Positions 22,557 to 34,023 are shown, counted from the first letter of the stretch. The stretch is 64,000 nt of DNA from Trifolium pratense (GCF_020283565.1 NC_060062.1:4625322-4689321); one strand, 5' to 3'. Numbers and translations are program-made. The notes: generated from the letters alone by a model not told the origin.

Positions 22557-23859
22557 TTGATTTGAAACCTAAAGGTACTTGATTCGAAACTTGACATTAG
22601 CAAATTTTTTTTTTTTTTGAATTGACACTTTTATGCTCCTCGAGTTGTGTCAAGCTCAAATTTTTGCTTCTAGTTCAAATAAACGAAAAATATGAATCAA
22701 AGCCCCTAACTTTTGTATGCTATCAATGATCTCTTTGCTACGGCGGCAGTGATTCTCTCCCTAGGGAGCATGTTTTTCTAATCAAGTGTTCCCTTTGTGA
22801 GTGCTTGGGTCGATTCGATTGGTTCCATATCCCAATCTGGTCGTTTTGTGTCTTGGTGTAACCGGATTTGTTTCCGTTTCTGATTCCTCCTTCGTTCTCA
22901 GCAATTACGATTGGCGACGATTACGGGTAAATTTGCTGGTTGGTTAAACAAATTAAAAAGAGTGCATTGTGGTAAAAAAAAATTGAATTTGCCGTCCACT
23001 CAAAGAATTACATTTGTTTGTGTCCTAGCATCAATTTTAGCCTTCTTTGAGTTTTCTTTGTAACTCTTTCTTTTCATTTTCCATCCAATTATATGTACAA
23101 CATCTTAATTAACATCTAGTTTAAGAGAAAATGGATGAACAGAAGTTGGATGAGAGTAAATGAGAGCAATTTTTCCATAAAAAAAAAGAAAAAGAAAAGA
23201 AGAAAGGAATTAATTTTTCTGGTTTAATTGTGTGAATAAGAGGAAAAGGATTTGGCATGAGAATTCAAACTAAAGTTCAATAATCTCCATTGATTTTTCT
23301 AGTAGTGTGATAAAAACTTTAATGTATACTAATATTAACGACTAATTACTGATTTTGACTGTTTAATTATGAGTTTAAAAAAATCGCACAAATTTATTCC
23401 CACATTAATAAACAATAAGTTCGAATGAAAACACAATATCTTATAGTTGTTCGTCCTTTTTGCAAAAGTAACAATTACACTTACACACATTGAACATCAA
23501 CCATTTACTTACGTAGTTACGTTAGACCTTGTTTGGAGTATCTTCTTTTAAACTACTCCATATTAAGGTAATCAATAGTAGTAATTGCTACTCCGTTTTT
23601 TTTTTATTTCTCGTAATTTTAAATTTATTTGTACTTGCTCAAAAATCAAAAAGTTTATTACTTTTTTTTTTTACGTAAATAAGCTTAGTGCATTTCATTT
23701 TCAACAATATTGGTAATACATGTGAAAATATCAATAAAGATGGAATAGAAATTAAACTAGCTATATATATATATAGTCATTTTTGCTTTTTTCTCAAAAT
23801 AAAATCAACTCGCGAGTTTCTAAAATAAGAGTTATTGACACTTAAACAATCTATGATTG
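22557..23859. other. Unassigned intergenic DNA
   Basis: The stretch around 22720-22960 is richer in GC than its surroundings and may be an old transposon piece, but I could not assign a frame. The rest is AT-rich. Confidence 0.4.
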
Positions 23860-24115
23860 CAACAACAAATTCAAATACATCCAGCCTCTTTCTCACGTTG
23901 AATGTTGTAACAACATTTCCAAAATCAAGCTCGAAGTTAACATTTTTCAGTTGAAGCTCATAGATCCAATTTCATGCACTAAAGGAGGCCAAAAGCTTCA
24001 TCAATATCAACATCACAAATTTGAAAGAACTATTATGTTTTAGCAAACACAAATACCTTGATCATCTATAATGCACATACCAATACCAACTTTGTTGTGG
24101 TGGTGGGTAGAAAAA
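23860..24115 (-). pseudogene. LINE RNase H-like (RVT_3) domain remnant
   Basis: Reading the minus strand across frameshifts gives VGIGMCIIDDQG, FVLAKT, then CDVDIDEAFGLL, KWIYELQLKNVNFELDFGNVV and TTFN. Plant non-LTR elements and related domesticated proteins show this order: an IRDDQG strand, a VxxxEAxGLLxAL helix and a KxxxFExDSxxVV strand. Catalytic spacing is lost and stops are present, so it is inactive. Confidence 0.65.
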
Positions 24116-24541
24116 AAATGCATCAACACGTTGCACATATATCTTCCATTTTATTACAACTACAACTATTTTCATCATTGCAGTAAAATAATAAATAGAT
24201 ATCGTTTGGAACTTTAAAAAGTGAAAACTACAAATAAAGTCTACTACTCCGAATTCAAGGAGTATTCAAGAAGTAACATTCTTGCTAGTGACATACTGTT
24301 GTGTTGTCCTCGTTATTGAAAACTCCGAATTTTAGGCAAAAACTTGTCCTTCATGTACTAAAACCTACTCCTAATGCTACTGATGACGCAAGTAAATTAA
24401 GACCAATTTTCTAAGATACTGTGCACCAAGTATATCATTCAAAGAATCATAATTTATGCAAGTAAATGATTGTGTTTATGTGGTTGATGAATTTTTTATA
24501 TGTCAAATTCTACTAAGATAAATACGGATATTGGATATGAC

Positions 24542-25010
24542 CAGGGACAGTCCTGAGTATTTGGAGGTTCGACTTAAATATTAAAATGGACTCTTAATAA
24601 AAAAAAAATACAATTTTTAAATAAATAATCATGTTTTACACAAAAAATTGAAATTCATGCTCTATTTAAATTATAAATAACATTAAAAACACAATAATTA
24701 TCATTATAAATAACATAAAAAGATATTTATCATAATCAAGGCCAATTTTAATTTAATTTGAAATAAATAGAGCTAAAATTATGCAAAAAAATGAAATTGT
24801 TGGGATTTGAACCATAGACCATGCACAATTGCACACACAAACATCACAACTTACCACTAGTCTATTAATGCAAATGAAATACTTAATAAAAATTGACAAT
24901 ATATAACTATTAATAATGTAAGGTTTCGAAATTTTGTGGCCTAAATTTTTATCGAAATTTGGAGACCCGATGTTGTCACATATGTTGCATGTGTGGTAGG
25001 GCCGCCCCTG
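24542..25010. mobile_element. hAT non-autonomous element, 469 bp
   Basis: The ends are CAGGGACAGTCCTGAG and the inverse of CAGGGGCGGCCCTAC. GATATGAC is duplicated exactly on both sides (24534-24541 and 25011-25018). An 8-bp duplication and CAGGG termini identify hAT. The subterminal TTTGGAGG word and long AT interior match the element at 48195-48705. Confidence 0.85.
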
Positions 25011-25018
25011 GATATGAC

Positions 25019-26094
25019 ACAGAAAGTTTGACACGTCGACACAGATAATAATTTGAAAAAAGACATAATTCAATGTAGTTATAAGTATCGATATCATGTC
25101 GATGTCCAATACTGACACGTATTCGACACCCGAACATGTCTAATCCGAGGATTGTCCATACTTCATTGATCCGACATCTCTCTAACTAAGTTCTCATTAC
25201 CATTTTCGTGCAAAGTAAACATATTGATATTGAAGAATATTCAAAAGCACCTTCTTAAATTGACCTTAAATAACAAACAAAATAAATGTTTCATAATTTA
25301 TGCAGAGACACAATTTCCACAAGCCATGAAATGAAATGTTCCAAAAACATGATGAAAGCTTGTGCAAATTTGCATAGCACTTAAGTACAAAAATGATAAA
25401 GATATCATTGAATCACACTTTCTTTGTCTCTTATTCTTGGGACTTGCTTAATGGTTGGCAACTATAGAGGAAATCATGGATAAACGTGGCAAGGCCAAAA
25501 CCCTTGGTCTAAAGAATGAGCAATGTGCAAAACACAAAAAAAACTTCTTGTGCTTTACACTTTGGTTCTCAATTCTATATGAAAATTGGAAACATACATT
25601 CTCATTCTCCAAACGCACGCATGGCCACGTTTATGTGTGAATGAGACATTCTTTATTCGCTATATTCACTCAAATAATCCCAAAAAACTAGTAGTTAGTT
25701 GGTTCACATGTAATTTATGTTGGACTTAGTACGAAGGATTACATATCATCTCACGTAACTATAATTGAAAAGAGATTGAAACATTTGATATAAGAACCGA
25801 TCTTCGAACCAAGTTATGTCTATTAGACCAAATATTGGTGGTGAAAAAATAAAATAAATAATCCACCAATAAAGGATATGCGGTTCCGACATAGAAAATG
25901 AGATATGGCCTAATTTTTTTTCTTACAAAAAAAAATACTTTTTTATAAGACATAAAATATGACAAATTAATTGCCTTGATCAAGCTCTTAGCCTTATATT
26001 AACTCAACCTATAAGTTAGTTTTTTTATTTTCTTTTATTTTGAGAAACTATGAGTTAGTTATCTAGTACATTGTGTTCTTAACCACATGTTGGT
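25019..26094. other. Unassigned intergenic DNA
   Basis: No supported gene. The 61-residue frame at 25455-25640 has no recognisable domain. Confidence 0.4.
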
Positions 26095-27000
26095 AGAATT
26101 GGGCCTAACTCAACTTTACAAAACTGGCTTGTAAGGTGACTATTGCCTCTAGTATATTAACATGATGTTTTCTCTCCCGACCCCCCACCTTTCTTTTCTA
26201 CTCCCTGAATTTTCGTTTTTGCCCTTGGGGGGTACTTCGGTTTGTCCGAAACGAATTTTTTTGTCATGCTAAAAAATTTCGGTTAATAAAAACGAAATTT
26301 TGTGTTCCAATTTTTTTTCCAGATTTCCTACATAAATTCAGCATCATACTTTCAACTTCCACAATTTATTTGAAATACTAAACAATGTCCGATTTGAGTA
26401 AACGATCACTTGTTGGAAAGATTAGGGTGTCAAGATTACAAATATAATTTTTGTTTTGAGGTTTAACTATCCAATTGGTTCAGTTTGACCAAATAATGGA
26501 TACTGGTATAGAAACAGAGCAGAAACTTTTCTCAAACTTGTAGGTAGATTTTCTCATACTATACTTAATGAAATTTAACAATTTCGGTGTCAATCATGTA
26601 GTAAATTTTGTCTTCTTTACACTAGATTACAAATCATTATCATACGACTTATATTTAGAGAGATATGATAAATTTACCACATGGAGCTCTACACGAATTT
26701 TCACATAAATCTTTCTTCTTTTCTTAACATTTATGTTATTTCGGTTTATATAAACCAATTTTTTTTCCATGTTTAAAAATTTCGGTTTGTATAAACCGAA
26801 ATAAGTTGGCCAAATTTTTTCAAAATACGAGGGGCAAAATGAGATTTTAGGGGGTATAAAAGAAACCGTGGAGGTCGGGAGAAAAAACATCTATAAACAT
26901 TTATTCAGGCCATCTCGCAATCGATGTGAGACTTCTTAACACACCCCCTCACGCCCAGTACTATTGGGCTTGGTGCGTGGATATAAGCGGTGGATGGTCT
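26095..27000. repeat. Legume dispersed repeat split by a nested TIR element
   Basis: The left part reads GGGCCTAACTCAACTTTACA and GGCTTGTAAGGTGACTATTG. The right part resumes with CAGGCCATCTCGCAATCGAT, GTGAGACTTCTTAACACACC and CCCAGTACTATTGGGCTTGG. These blocks are normally adjacent in a repeat I associate with legume genomes. Here 720 bp at 26167-26887 separate them. Confidence 0.6.
26167..26887. mobile_element. TIR element with TTTTCTCCCGACC ends
   Basis: GTTTTCTCTCCCGACCCCCC at the left faces GGAGGTCGGGAGAAAAAA at the right. The interior has TTTCGGTTTATATAAACC-like inverted words near 26740-26800. No transposase and no clear target duplication, so the superfamily is open. Confidence 0.6.
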
Positions 27001-27800
27001 GATAACAGAAACCTAATAACAGGATATGCGCTATATTCTTATTAGATAATAGTTCGTCATTCAACATTAAACATTTTTTAGAGTAGTGCACCACATTAAG
27101 AAATGTTTATATGGACACAAGCTCAAGTAAATTCACATTAAATTAAAAAAATCAAAGAGAAAATAATTAAAGCTATGTTTGGAGATGAACACTTAGATAG
27201 TCACAAGCCTAAATAAAAACATTTGGATTGATGAAATATAATGGAATAAAGTGGAGCCAAATATGATGGAAATGTAATGAAGCGAATAAAATAAATCCCT
27301 CATTCAATTATTTGGATATTTTAGAAACGATGTGAACAAAATTGAAGGTAAGTGATGGTATGAGATGAAATCTATTAGTATTTTTCAAATCCAAACGATC
27401 AAACATTATTCTATTTCATCTATTTCTGTTTCCTTCCATCTTATTCCATCAATTTAAACATAACCTAAAGTGATGATATTAATTAATGTAACTATTTTAC
27501 ATATTTTCCTGATTTTATACCTAAATATTTGTGCCTATATAAGATTATCTCACTAGTTACTACGAGAAACAAATTTTCAAAATGATTTTTTTTTAAAGAA
27601 AACTTGGTAATCTTCTCAAAATAATAGCTCGACAAAACAAAGATCATTGTCTAAAGTACAAATTAGTTGGCAATACAGAACAGCTGGTTCTCGCCTATCT
27701 GATCTAACAGCCATGCATAATTACTTTCTTGACTTAAGAATAACCCTGGCCCTGGCCCTGGCCCTATGACATCATTCATAAATCATTACTAGTACTAGTA
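27001..27800. other. Intergenic; weak TIR-like pair and simple repeats
   Basis: AGCTATGTTTGGA near 27172 faces TTTAAACATAACCT near 27470, a possible old MITE. CCTGGC units repeat at about 27745-27767, and ACTAGT at 27787-27805 immediately before the copia insertion. Confidence 0.4.
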
Positions 27801-27805
27801 CTAGT

Positions 27806-28000
27806 TGTTAGATAGTAGTTATTATATTATTATGTAAGGGTAGTTTAGTCTTTTCTAATCTCTAGTTTATATACTATATTGTAACTCTTGTTTCATTAGC
27901 CTTGCTTATTATCATATTGAAACCCTAAGAGAAAGGGTGTTCTCTAATTTAGTCTTCTCCATGGTCACATCTATTTTGCGTATGTTCATCTATGTTAACA
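27806..28000 (+). repeat. 5' LTR of the copia element
   Basis: 195 bp, TG...CA ends. It carries TATA-like TTTATATACTATATT at about 27866-27880, a plausible promoter. Confidence 0.95.
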
Positions 28001-28014
28001 TGGTATCAAAGAGC
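28001..28014 (+). other. Primer binding site of the copia element
   Basis: TGGTATCAAAGAGC begins at the first base after the LTR. It resembles the initiator-Met tRNA 3' end complement (TGGTATCAGAGC) with a two-base expansion. Confidence 0.85.
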
Positions 28015-28379
28015 TTGGTTCATTCCGCCTATTGATTGAAAGAAACTAATTGAAGAACGGAAAAACAACAATTGGGTACTGTTTATTTTTTTTCTCTCGT
28101 CTCGTTGGATTAATTTGGTAATTTTGTTGATTGGATTATCTAAACAGGGGTTATCTAGTTATCTCCTGTATCTTGTTGATTGGTTCCAATCTCATTTTGA
28201 TTGTAATTGAATTTTTGAGGCAAAAACAGGGTAGGCCACCGTTTGTATCTTTCATTGAAAAATTGCTTGGAATTGCTTCTTTCTTTTTTCGTAACAAAAG
28301 GAGGGCCACTTTATTGCATTGTTTGGGATCATATTCTTTTTTGTGTTTGATATCACTTTATTGCATTGGTTATAATTGA

Positions 28380-31300
28380 ATGGACAACAAAACTTTCTTG
28401 AATCCTCCATATGAGATTGTTATTCCTTCTAACAAAGGTAAACATCAAAGGAGAATTGGGGTTGATATTGATGAATGTGCATTTTGTAAGAAGAAAGGTC
28501 ATTGGAAAGCACAATGCTCAAAATTGTTGAAAACAAGTAGAATGAATTGTATGACTTCAGCATCCAATTTTGATGCTGCTCCTTCTACAGTTGGTTTTGG
28601 TATTGGTCAGGTATACCCACACGAGACTACTTCACGAGTGTTTGACCTTGCTGAGCAGTTCCAAAAGTTTCTTGCCACTCAGCCGCATGCTACGTCTGTC
28701 TCATCTATTGAAGGTTTGACCCCCTCTAACTTGTCTTCTTCCGTATGGATCCTTGATTCTGGAGCATCGCATCACATGTCATATGATCGCAAGTCTTTTT
28801 TGTCTTTAAATTCTTCATCATCCATGTCAGTAATGACTGCTGATGGCACTCCTATGCCAGTAGCAGGAATTGGGTCAGTGTCCACGCCTAATTTATTTCT
28901 CTCAAATGTTTATTATATTCCTAATCTCACTTTGAGTCTTGCTTCTGTTAGTCAATTATGTGATTCTGGTTATTCGGTTATGTTTTCTTCCACTCATTGT
29001 CATGTGCAGGATCCACAATCTGGGAGGTTGATTGGGACAGGTCGTAGACAGGGGGGACTTTATGTTCTGGACGAGCTGAAAGTACCAGACACAGCAGCCT
29101 CAACTTCTACATCAACTATTGATTTATCATCTTTTCGTTTGAATTTATCATCTTCTAACTTTTATTTGTGGCATTCTCGTCTTGGTCATGTTTCAGCATC
29201 TAGATTAAAATATTTGGTATCTACTGGAGCCTTAGGTAAATTGCAAGTTAATGATATTTCAGATTGTTGTGGCTGTAAACTTGCTAAATTTTCTGCTTTG
29301 CCTTTTAACAAAAGTGTTTCTTTGTCTAAAGCACCTTTTGACTTAGTTCATTCTGATGTGTGGGGTCCATCACCGATTCTTACCAAAGGCGGGTCAAAAT
29401 ATTATGTTTCTTTTATTGATGATTATACTCGTTATTGTTGGGTTTATCTTATGAAAAATCGTTCCGAGTTTTTTGAAATTTATCATATGTTTCGTGCTAT
29501 GGTTAAAACCCAACATAATGCTATTATAAAGTGTTTCCGTTGTGATTTAGGTGGTGAATATACTTCTAATAAATTCTCTGATTTACTTGCTTATGACGGT
29601 ACTATTCACCAGACTTCTTGTACCGATACTCCTCAACAAAATGGCGTTGCTGAAAGAAAACATCGTCATATTGTTGAAACTGCCCGTTCCCTTTTGTTGT
29701 CTGCTTCAGTTCCAAGTGAGTTTTGGGGGGAAGCAATTCGTACAGCTGTTCATGTTATTAATCGAATTCCATCATCAGTTACCTCAGGTTTGTCTCCCTT
29801 TGAAAAATTGTATGGTTCTACTCCTGATTATGCTTCTTTGAAAGTCTTTGGTTCTACTTGTTTTGTTCTTCGTCCACAAATAGAGCGTAATAAATTGTCT
29901 CCTCGATCTACAATATGTGTTTTCCTTGGTTATGGGGATGGTCAAAAGGGTTATCGTTGTTATGATCCTTCGAGTAAAAAATTGTATGTTTCTCGTCATG
30001 TTGTGTTTCTTGAGCACATACCATTTTTCTCTCTTTCGTCTGATTCACATACTCCTAGCAGGTCTGACCTAATTAATATTGATCCTTTTGGCATTGATAA
30101 TGATATTTCCAGTGATTGTAATTTTGAGAACTGCAGGGATGATACTAGTGCTACTCCAGATACATATGTCCCTTCTGTCCCAACAACTACTCAACAACCT
30201 CCTGTGACTGTGGTTCCTACTGCACCTCCTCCACCTCCTCCTCCTCGTTATCCTTCCCGTGACCGTAAGTCTACTCAATTGCCTGATTTTGTTTATTCAA
30301 CTTATTCTACTTCTTTTGCTTCTTTCCTAACCTCTATTCACAGTTTGTCTGAGCCATCTTCCTATAAAGAAGCTGTTCTTGATCCTCTTTGGCAGAAGGC
30401 TATGGAAGAGGAACTTGCTGCTTTGCACAAGACAAATACTTGGGACATAGTACCTCTTCCACCAGGAAAACGTGCTATTGGGGCTCGTTGGGTATACAAG
30501 ATTAAAACCAAGTCTGATGGGTCAGTTGAGCGCTACAAAGCTCGTCTTGTGGCTAAGGGATTCTCTCAACAATATGGTATGGATTATGAAGAAACATTTG
30601 CTCCTGTGGCCAAGATGACTACAATTCGTACTCTTATTGCTGTTGCATCTGTTCGTCAGTGGCCTATTTCTCAGATGGATGTTAAAAATGCTTTTTTAAA
30701 TGGTGATCTTCTGGAGGAAGTCTATATGGTACCTCCATCGGGTGTTTCTCATAATCCAGGGGAAGTGTGTAAGTTGAAGAAAGCGTTATATGGTCTGAAA
30801 CAAGCTCCACGAGCTTGGTTCGAGAAATTCTCTGCGGTGATTATATCTCTTGGATTCTGCTCTAGTGATCATGACTCTGCTTTATTTGTTAAGACAACTT
30901 CTCATGGTCGTATTATACTCTCTTTATATGTTGATGATATGATTATTACAGGTGATGATGTTAATGGAATTGATGAGTTGAAATTACAGTTAGCAAAAAG
31001 ATTTGAGATGAAGGATTTGGGCCCTCTTCGCTACTTCTTGGGAATTGAAGTTGCCTACTCTCCTAGGGGTTATCTTTTATCCCAATCCAAATACATTGCC
31101 AACATTCTTGAGCAGGCTCGTCTCTCTGATACTCGAGTAGTAGATAGTCCGCTAGAGCTGAATGTCAAATATGTTTCATCTGATGGTGTTCCTTTACCAG
31201 ATCCCACTTTGTATCGTACTTTGGTTGGAAGCTTGGTGTACCTCACTATTACTAGACCTGATATTGCTTATGCAGTGCATGTTGTTAGTCAGTTTGTTGT

Positions 31301-31886
31301 TTCTCCCACTACTGTACATTGGGCAGCTGTGCTTCGTATTCTTCGTTATCTTCGGGAAACTCAGTTTCAAAGTCTTTTGTTTCCATCATCTTCTTCTTTA
31401 GAGTTACGTGCTTACTCTGATGCTGATTGGGCTGGTGACCCTACTGATCGTAAGTCTACCACAGGGTTTTGTATCTTTCTTGGAGATTCTCTCATCTCTT
31501 GGAAGAGTAAAAAACAAGACATTGTTTCTCGCTCTTCTACTGAAGCTGAATATCGTGCTATGGCATCGACAACTACTGAAATAGTTTGGTTGCGTTGGTT
31601 ACTTTCTGATATGGGTGTTCCTCTTTCTGAACCAACTCCTATGTATTGTGATAACAAGAGTGCCATTCAAATTGCTCACAACACGGTATTTCATGAACGT
31701 ACCAAGCACATTGAAATTGATTGTCATTTCACACGTCATCATCTTCAGCATGGCACCATTACTTTGCCGTTTATTTCATCCTCCTTGCAGATTGCTGATT
31801 TGTTCACAAAGACACATTCTATTAAACGTTTTCGTTTCTTGATTGACAAACTCTCGATGCTCTCTGCTAATGCATCGCGAGTTTGA
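28380..31886 (+). CDS. Copia polyprotein: zinc knuckle, protease, integrase, reverse transcriptase, RNase H
   Basis: An uninterrupted 1168-residue frame. The CCHC knuckle C33-C36-H41-C46 is the only gag part left. Protease has DSGAS at 126-130. The pre-integrase zinc region shows WHSRLGH at 264-270. The integrase triad is D326, D389 and E425, with the D-35-E spacing intact. Reverse transcriptase runs from about 660, with MDVKNAFLNGDL and YVDD at 850-853. RNase H runs from about 1010 with SDADWAGD, RSSTEAEYRA and MYCDNKSA, ending in the usual ADLFTK segment. The product copies element RNA into DNA and inserts it. Pol looks intact, but the capsid domain normally encoded upstream is missing. The Met used here may not be the native start. 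Mobility would need capsid protein from another copy, which is inference. Confidence 0.93.
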   Translation: MDNKTFLNPPYEIVIPSNKGKHQRRIGVDIDECAFCKKKGHWKAQCSKLLKTSRMNCMTSASNFDAAPSTVGFGIGQVYPHETTSRVFDLAEQFQKFLATQPHATSVSSIEGLTPSNLSSSVWILDSGASHHMSYDRKSFLSLNSSSSMSVMTADGTPMPVAGIGSVSTPNLFLSNVYYIPNLTLSLASVSQLCDSGYSVMFSSTHCHVQDPQSGRLIGTGRRQGGLYVLDELKVPDTAASTSTSTIDLSSFRLNLSSSNFYLWHSRLGHVSASRLKYLVSTGALGKLQVNDISDCCGCKLAKFSALPFNKSVSLSKAPFDLVHSDVWGPSPILTKGGSKYYVSFIDDYTRYCWVYLMKNRSEFFEIYHMFRAMVKTQHNAIIKCFRCDLGGEYTSNKFSDLLAYDGTIHQTSCTDTPQQNGVAERKHRHIVETARSLLLSASVPSEFWGEAIRTAVHVINRIPSSVTSGLSPFEKLYGSTPDYASLKVFGSTCFVLRPQIERNKLSPRSTICVFLGYGDGQKGYRCYDPSSKKLYVSRHVVFLEHIPFFSLSSDSHTPSRSDLINIDPFGIDNDISSDCNFENCRDDTSATPDTYVPSVPTTTQQPPVTVVPTAPPPPPPPRYPSRDRKSTQLPDFVYSTYSTSFASFLTSIHSLSEPSSYKEAVLDPLWQKAMEEELAALHKTNTWDIVPLPPGKRAIGARWVYKIKTKSDGSVERYKARLVAKGFSQQYGMDYEETFAPVAKMTTIRTLIAVASVRQWPISQMDVKNAFLNGDLLEEVYMVPPSGVSHNPGEVCKLKKALYGLKQAPRAWFEKFSAVIISLGFCSSDHDSALFVKTTSHGRIILSLYVDDMIITGDDVNGIDELKLQLAKRFEMKDLGPLRYFLGIEVAYSPRGYLLSQSKYIANILEQARLSDTRVVDSPLELNVKYVSSDGVPLPDPTLYRTLVGSLVYLTITRPDIAYAVHVVSQFVVSPTTVHWAAVLRILRYLRETQFQSLLFPSSSSLELRAYSDADWAGDPTDRKSTTGFCIFLGDSLISWKSKKQDIVSRSSTEAEYRAMASTTTEIVWLRWLLSDMGVPLSEPTPMYCDNKSAIQIAHNTVFHERTKHIEIDCHFTRHHLQHGTITLPFISSSLQIADLFTKTHSIKRFRFLIDKLSMLSANASRV

Positions 31887-31893
31887 GGGGAAA
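31885..31893 (+). other. Polypurine tract of the copia element
   Basis: GAGGGGAAA directly precedes the 3' LTR and overlaps the pol stop codon by two bases. Confidence 0.85.
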
Positions 31894-32088
31894 TGTTAGA
31901 TAGTAGTTATTATATTATTATGTAAGGGTAGTTTAGTCTTTTCTAATCTCTAGTTTATATACTATATTGTAACTCTTGTTTCATTAGCCTTGCTTATTAT
32001 CATATTGAAACCCTAAGAGAAAGGGTGTTCTCTAATTTAGTCTTCTCCATGGTCACATCTATTTTGCGTATGTTCATCTATGTTAACA
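31894..32088 (+). repeat. 3' LTR of the copia element
   Basis: 195 bp. I found no difference from the 5' LTR when reading the two side by side. Confidence 0.95.
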
Positions 32089-32093
32089 CTAGT

Positions 32094-33576
32094 AGTACTA
32101 TGCAATGCAATCATCTTTGTATATAAGGAGAAGTGATAATGGTATAGAGTTTTCTAAGTATATGGTTATAGATCCGCTTTTTGGGGTTATGTTGATATTT
32201 TAAGTGTGAGTTAAGTTTTACATTGTATAGAATAATTGATGTTAAATATTTTATAAGTGAGATGACACATGAATCTAATTCGTTAAGGTTTTGGGTTGAG
32301 ATGCGTACAACTTACTTATGTACTAGTTTGTAGTTGTTCAAGGCTCAATGTTATGATATTCGAACCCGTTCATAACCTAACAACGGTCTTAGAGTCGATG
32401 AGTCCAACATCCACTACCTTGGCCAATGTAATTGAAAATCAATTATATAATCATGTTGTATCCCAAAATTTATCAATGAGACAGCAAAATAAGTAAAGTA
32501 TGTTGGGTCGACCCTTTTAATCCACCATTTTTGGTGAGATGTGTTGACATTTTTAATCCGCAAAAATAGTGGGTTCCGCCCTGTCTAACCATATAAAAAG
32601 AGACGGCGACAGGCTGGGGCAGGTTGTGCCGTCAGGTCTACCCAATTTTTATTTTTTTAAAAAAATCTCGGTCCATTATACATGAATCTTCTATTTTTAG
32701 CCCATATTAAAAAAATAAAATCAATTAACATAATCTACAATTTAGGGTTTACTTAAAATAATGCAAATATATGAAAATAAACTAGTACACATCATTTGTA
32801 ACATTATTCGTGACGGAAGTCTTCAGGAGAATAAGCATTATCGTTTGATTTTCTTTTATTTTTATAAATCATAGATGTTTGAAGTTTTGAACGATAATTT
32901 TATTTTTTGGCCACCATATTGGTTTAAATTTTGATTTCCTTGAATGATTTTTAATTTTTTTTTTTATTTTAAAAATTGTATTATATATTTACAAATTTAC
33001 TGTTTTTTTTTAAAAAAACTTTGTTGGTGGGGCACTCCCGCCAGCCCACAATCTGCCATGAAAAAGTGTAGAGTGAGATTTTCAACCGATCCCGCTCCGT
33101 CTCTTCTTAAACGGATTAGTAACGAAATAAGACGGGACGCATTGGACCGTTTTTTCATCCCCAGTTGAACCATCGGTCTACATATAGAACATATGTATCA
33201 GGATCACACAAAATTTTAGCAAAATGTTATAAAATGATCAAACTTTTCATACATCTAGACGCATTCCAAATTTATAATTTAATGAAATATAAAGGTAAAG
33301 TGAAAATTGAAAAAAAATTAAATTATGTCATAAACTAAATCATCAAGTGTCAACCTTGACAACTGACAAACATCATGGCTAATTTATTAACGGGTAAAAA
33401 CTAAAGAGACCTTTTCTTCTTGCTTATTACGGAGTAATATTGATGTTTAGCATTGTCAAATGTCAAGTAATCCTTTATTATTATCAGCAGCATTATGCGC
33501 ACTGATTTACGGGTCTGCCATCAGGTGCTTCCCCTACGGTTATTTCCATGTACCTAATTCACAGTAGCTATAAGTA
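32094..33576. other. Intergenic, composite old repeats
   Basis: Around 32520-32640 and 33030-33170 there are GC-richer blocks, likely remnants of a larger repeat. No frame shows a known protein. Confidence 0.4.
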
Positions 33577-34023
33577 TTTTCAAGTTCAAACATCATGATA
33601 TTTCTGTCGAATTCTATGCGAAGGGAAAGAGTTTTTATGTAGAAACTCCTTTTTTTATTACCGATATATTCTTTTGTTCCAGACTTGTTATATTCTTTAG
33701 TCAATTGAATCTCTTGAATTGTTGTTCCTATTGAAATGAATCAAAATTAATAAGGAGTTGGTCAATGATGCTCGAACATGTACTTGTTTTGAGTGCCTAT
33801 TTATTTTCTATTGGTATCTATGGATTGATCACGAGCCGAAATATGGTTAGAGCCCTTATGTGTCTTGAACTTATACTGAATGCAGTTAATATAAATCTCG
33901 TAACTTTTTCTGATTTTTTTGATAATCGCCAATTAAAAGGAAATCTTTTTTCAATTTTTGTTGTGGTTTAATAACTAAAAATCCACACCTTAAAAATTTT
34001 CAAGTTCAAATATCCTGATATTT
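33577..34023 (+). other. Plastid DNA insertion (NUPT) with flanking direct repeats
   Basis: The core (33604-33996) holds what I read as the plastid ndhG-ndhE spacer followed by the 5' two-thirds of ndhE. It is bracketed by a 27-bp direct repeat of TTTTCAAGTTCAAA-type sequence (33577-33603 and 33997-34023) with two mismatches. The plastid origin rests on the NdhE protein match. The repeat could be a long target duplication or a product of break repair. Confidence 0.8.
33765..33971 (+). pseudogene. ndhE: ndhE fragment, NDH complex subunit 4L
   Basis: The frame reads [20 protein letters not shown], then [20 protein letters not shown], then [11 protein letters not shown] and [13 protein letters not shown], and then stops. 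These are the first two membrane helices and the conserved E in the [10 protein letters not shown] segment of plastid NdhE, about 67 of 101 residues. The final helix is absent. A plastid-type GGAG ribosome site sits before the ATG (TAAGGAGTTGG). In the nucleus it has no evident promoter or transit peptide, so I call it non-functional. Confidence 0.9.

Larger units (their letters stand above)
27806..32088 (+). mobile_element. Ty1/copia LTR retrotransposon, complete ends, gag region deleted
   Basis: The element is 4283 bp. Two 195-bp LTRs start TGTTAG and end TTAACA, and I found no difference between them on reading. CTAGT is duplicated at 27801-27805 and 32089-32093. A primer binding site follows the 5' LTR and a purine tract precedes the 3' LTR. 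The domain order PR-INT-RT-RNase H is that of copia. Between PBS and pol there are only 380 bp of leader, so the capsid part of gag is absent. Identical LTRs indicate recent insertion. Confidence 0.95.

Noticed and set aside
28131..28379. Separate small gene upstream of the copia pol
   Set aside because: The 82-residue hydrophobic frame lies in the leader between the primer site and pol and has no gag or known membrane-protein motif.
33765..33971. Functional nuclear ndhE gene
   Set aside because: It lacks the last third of the protein, a transit peptide and a promoter, and still has a plastid-type leader.
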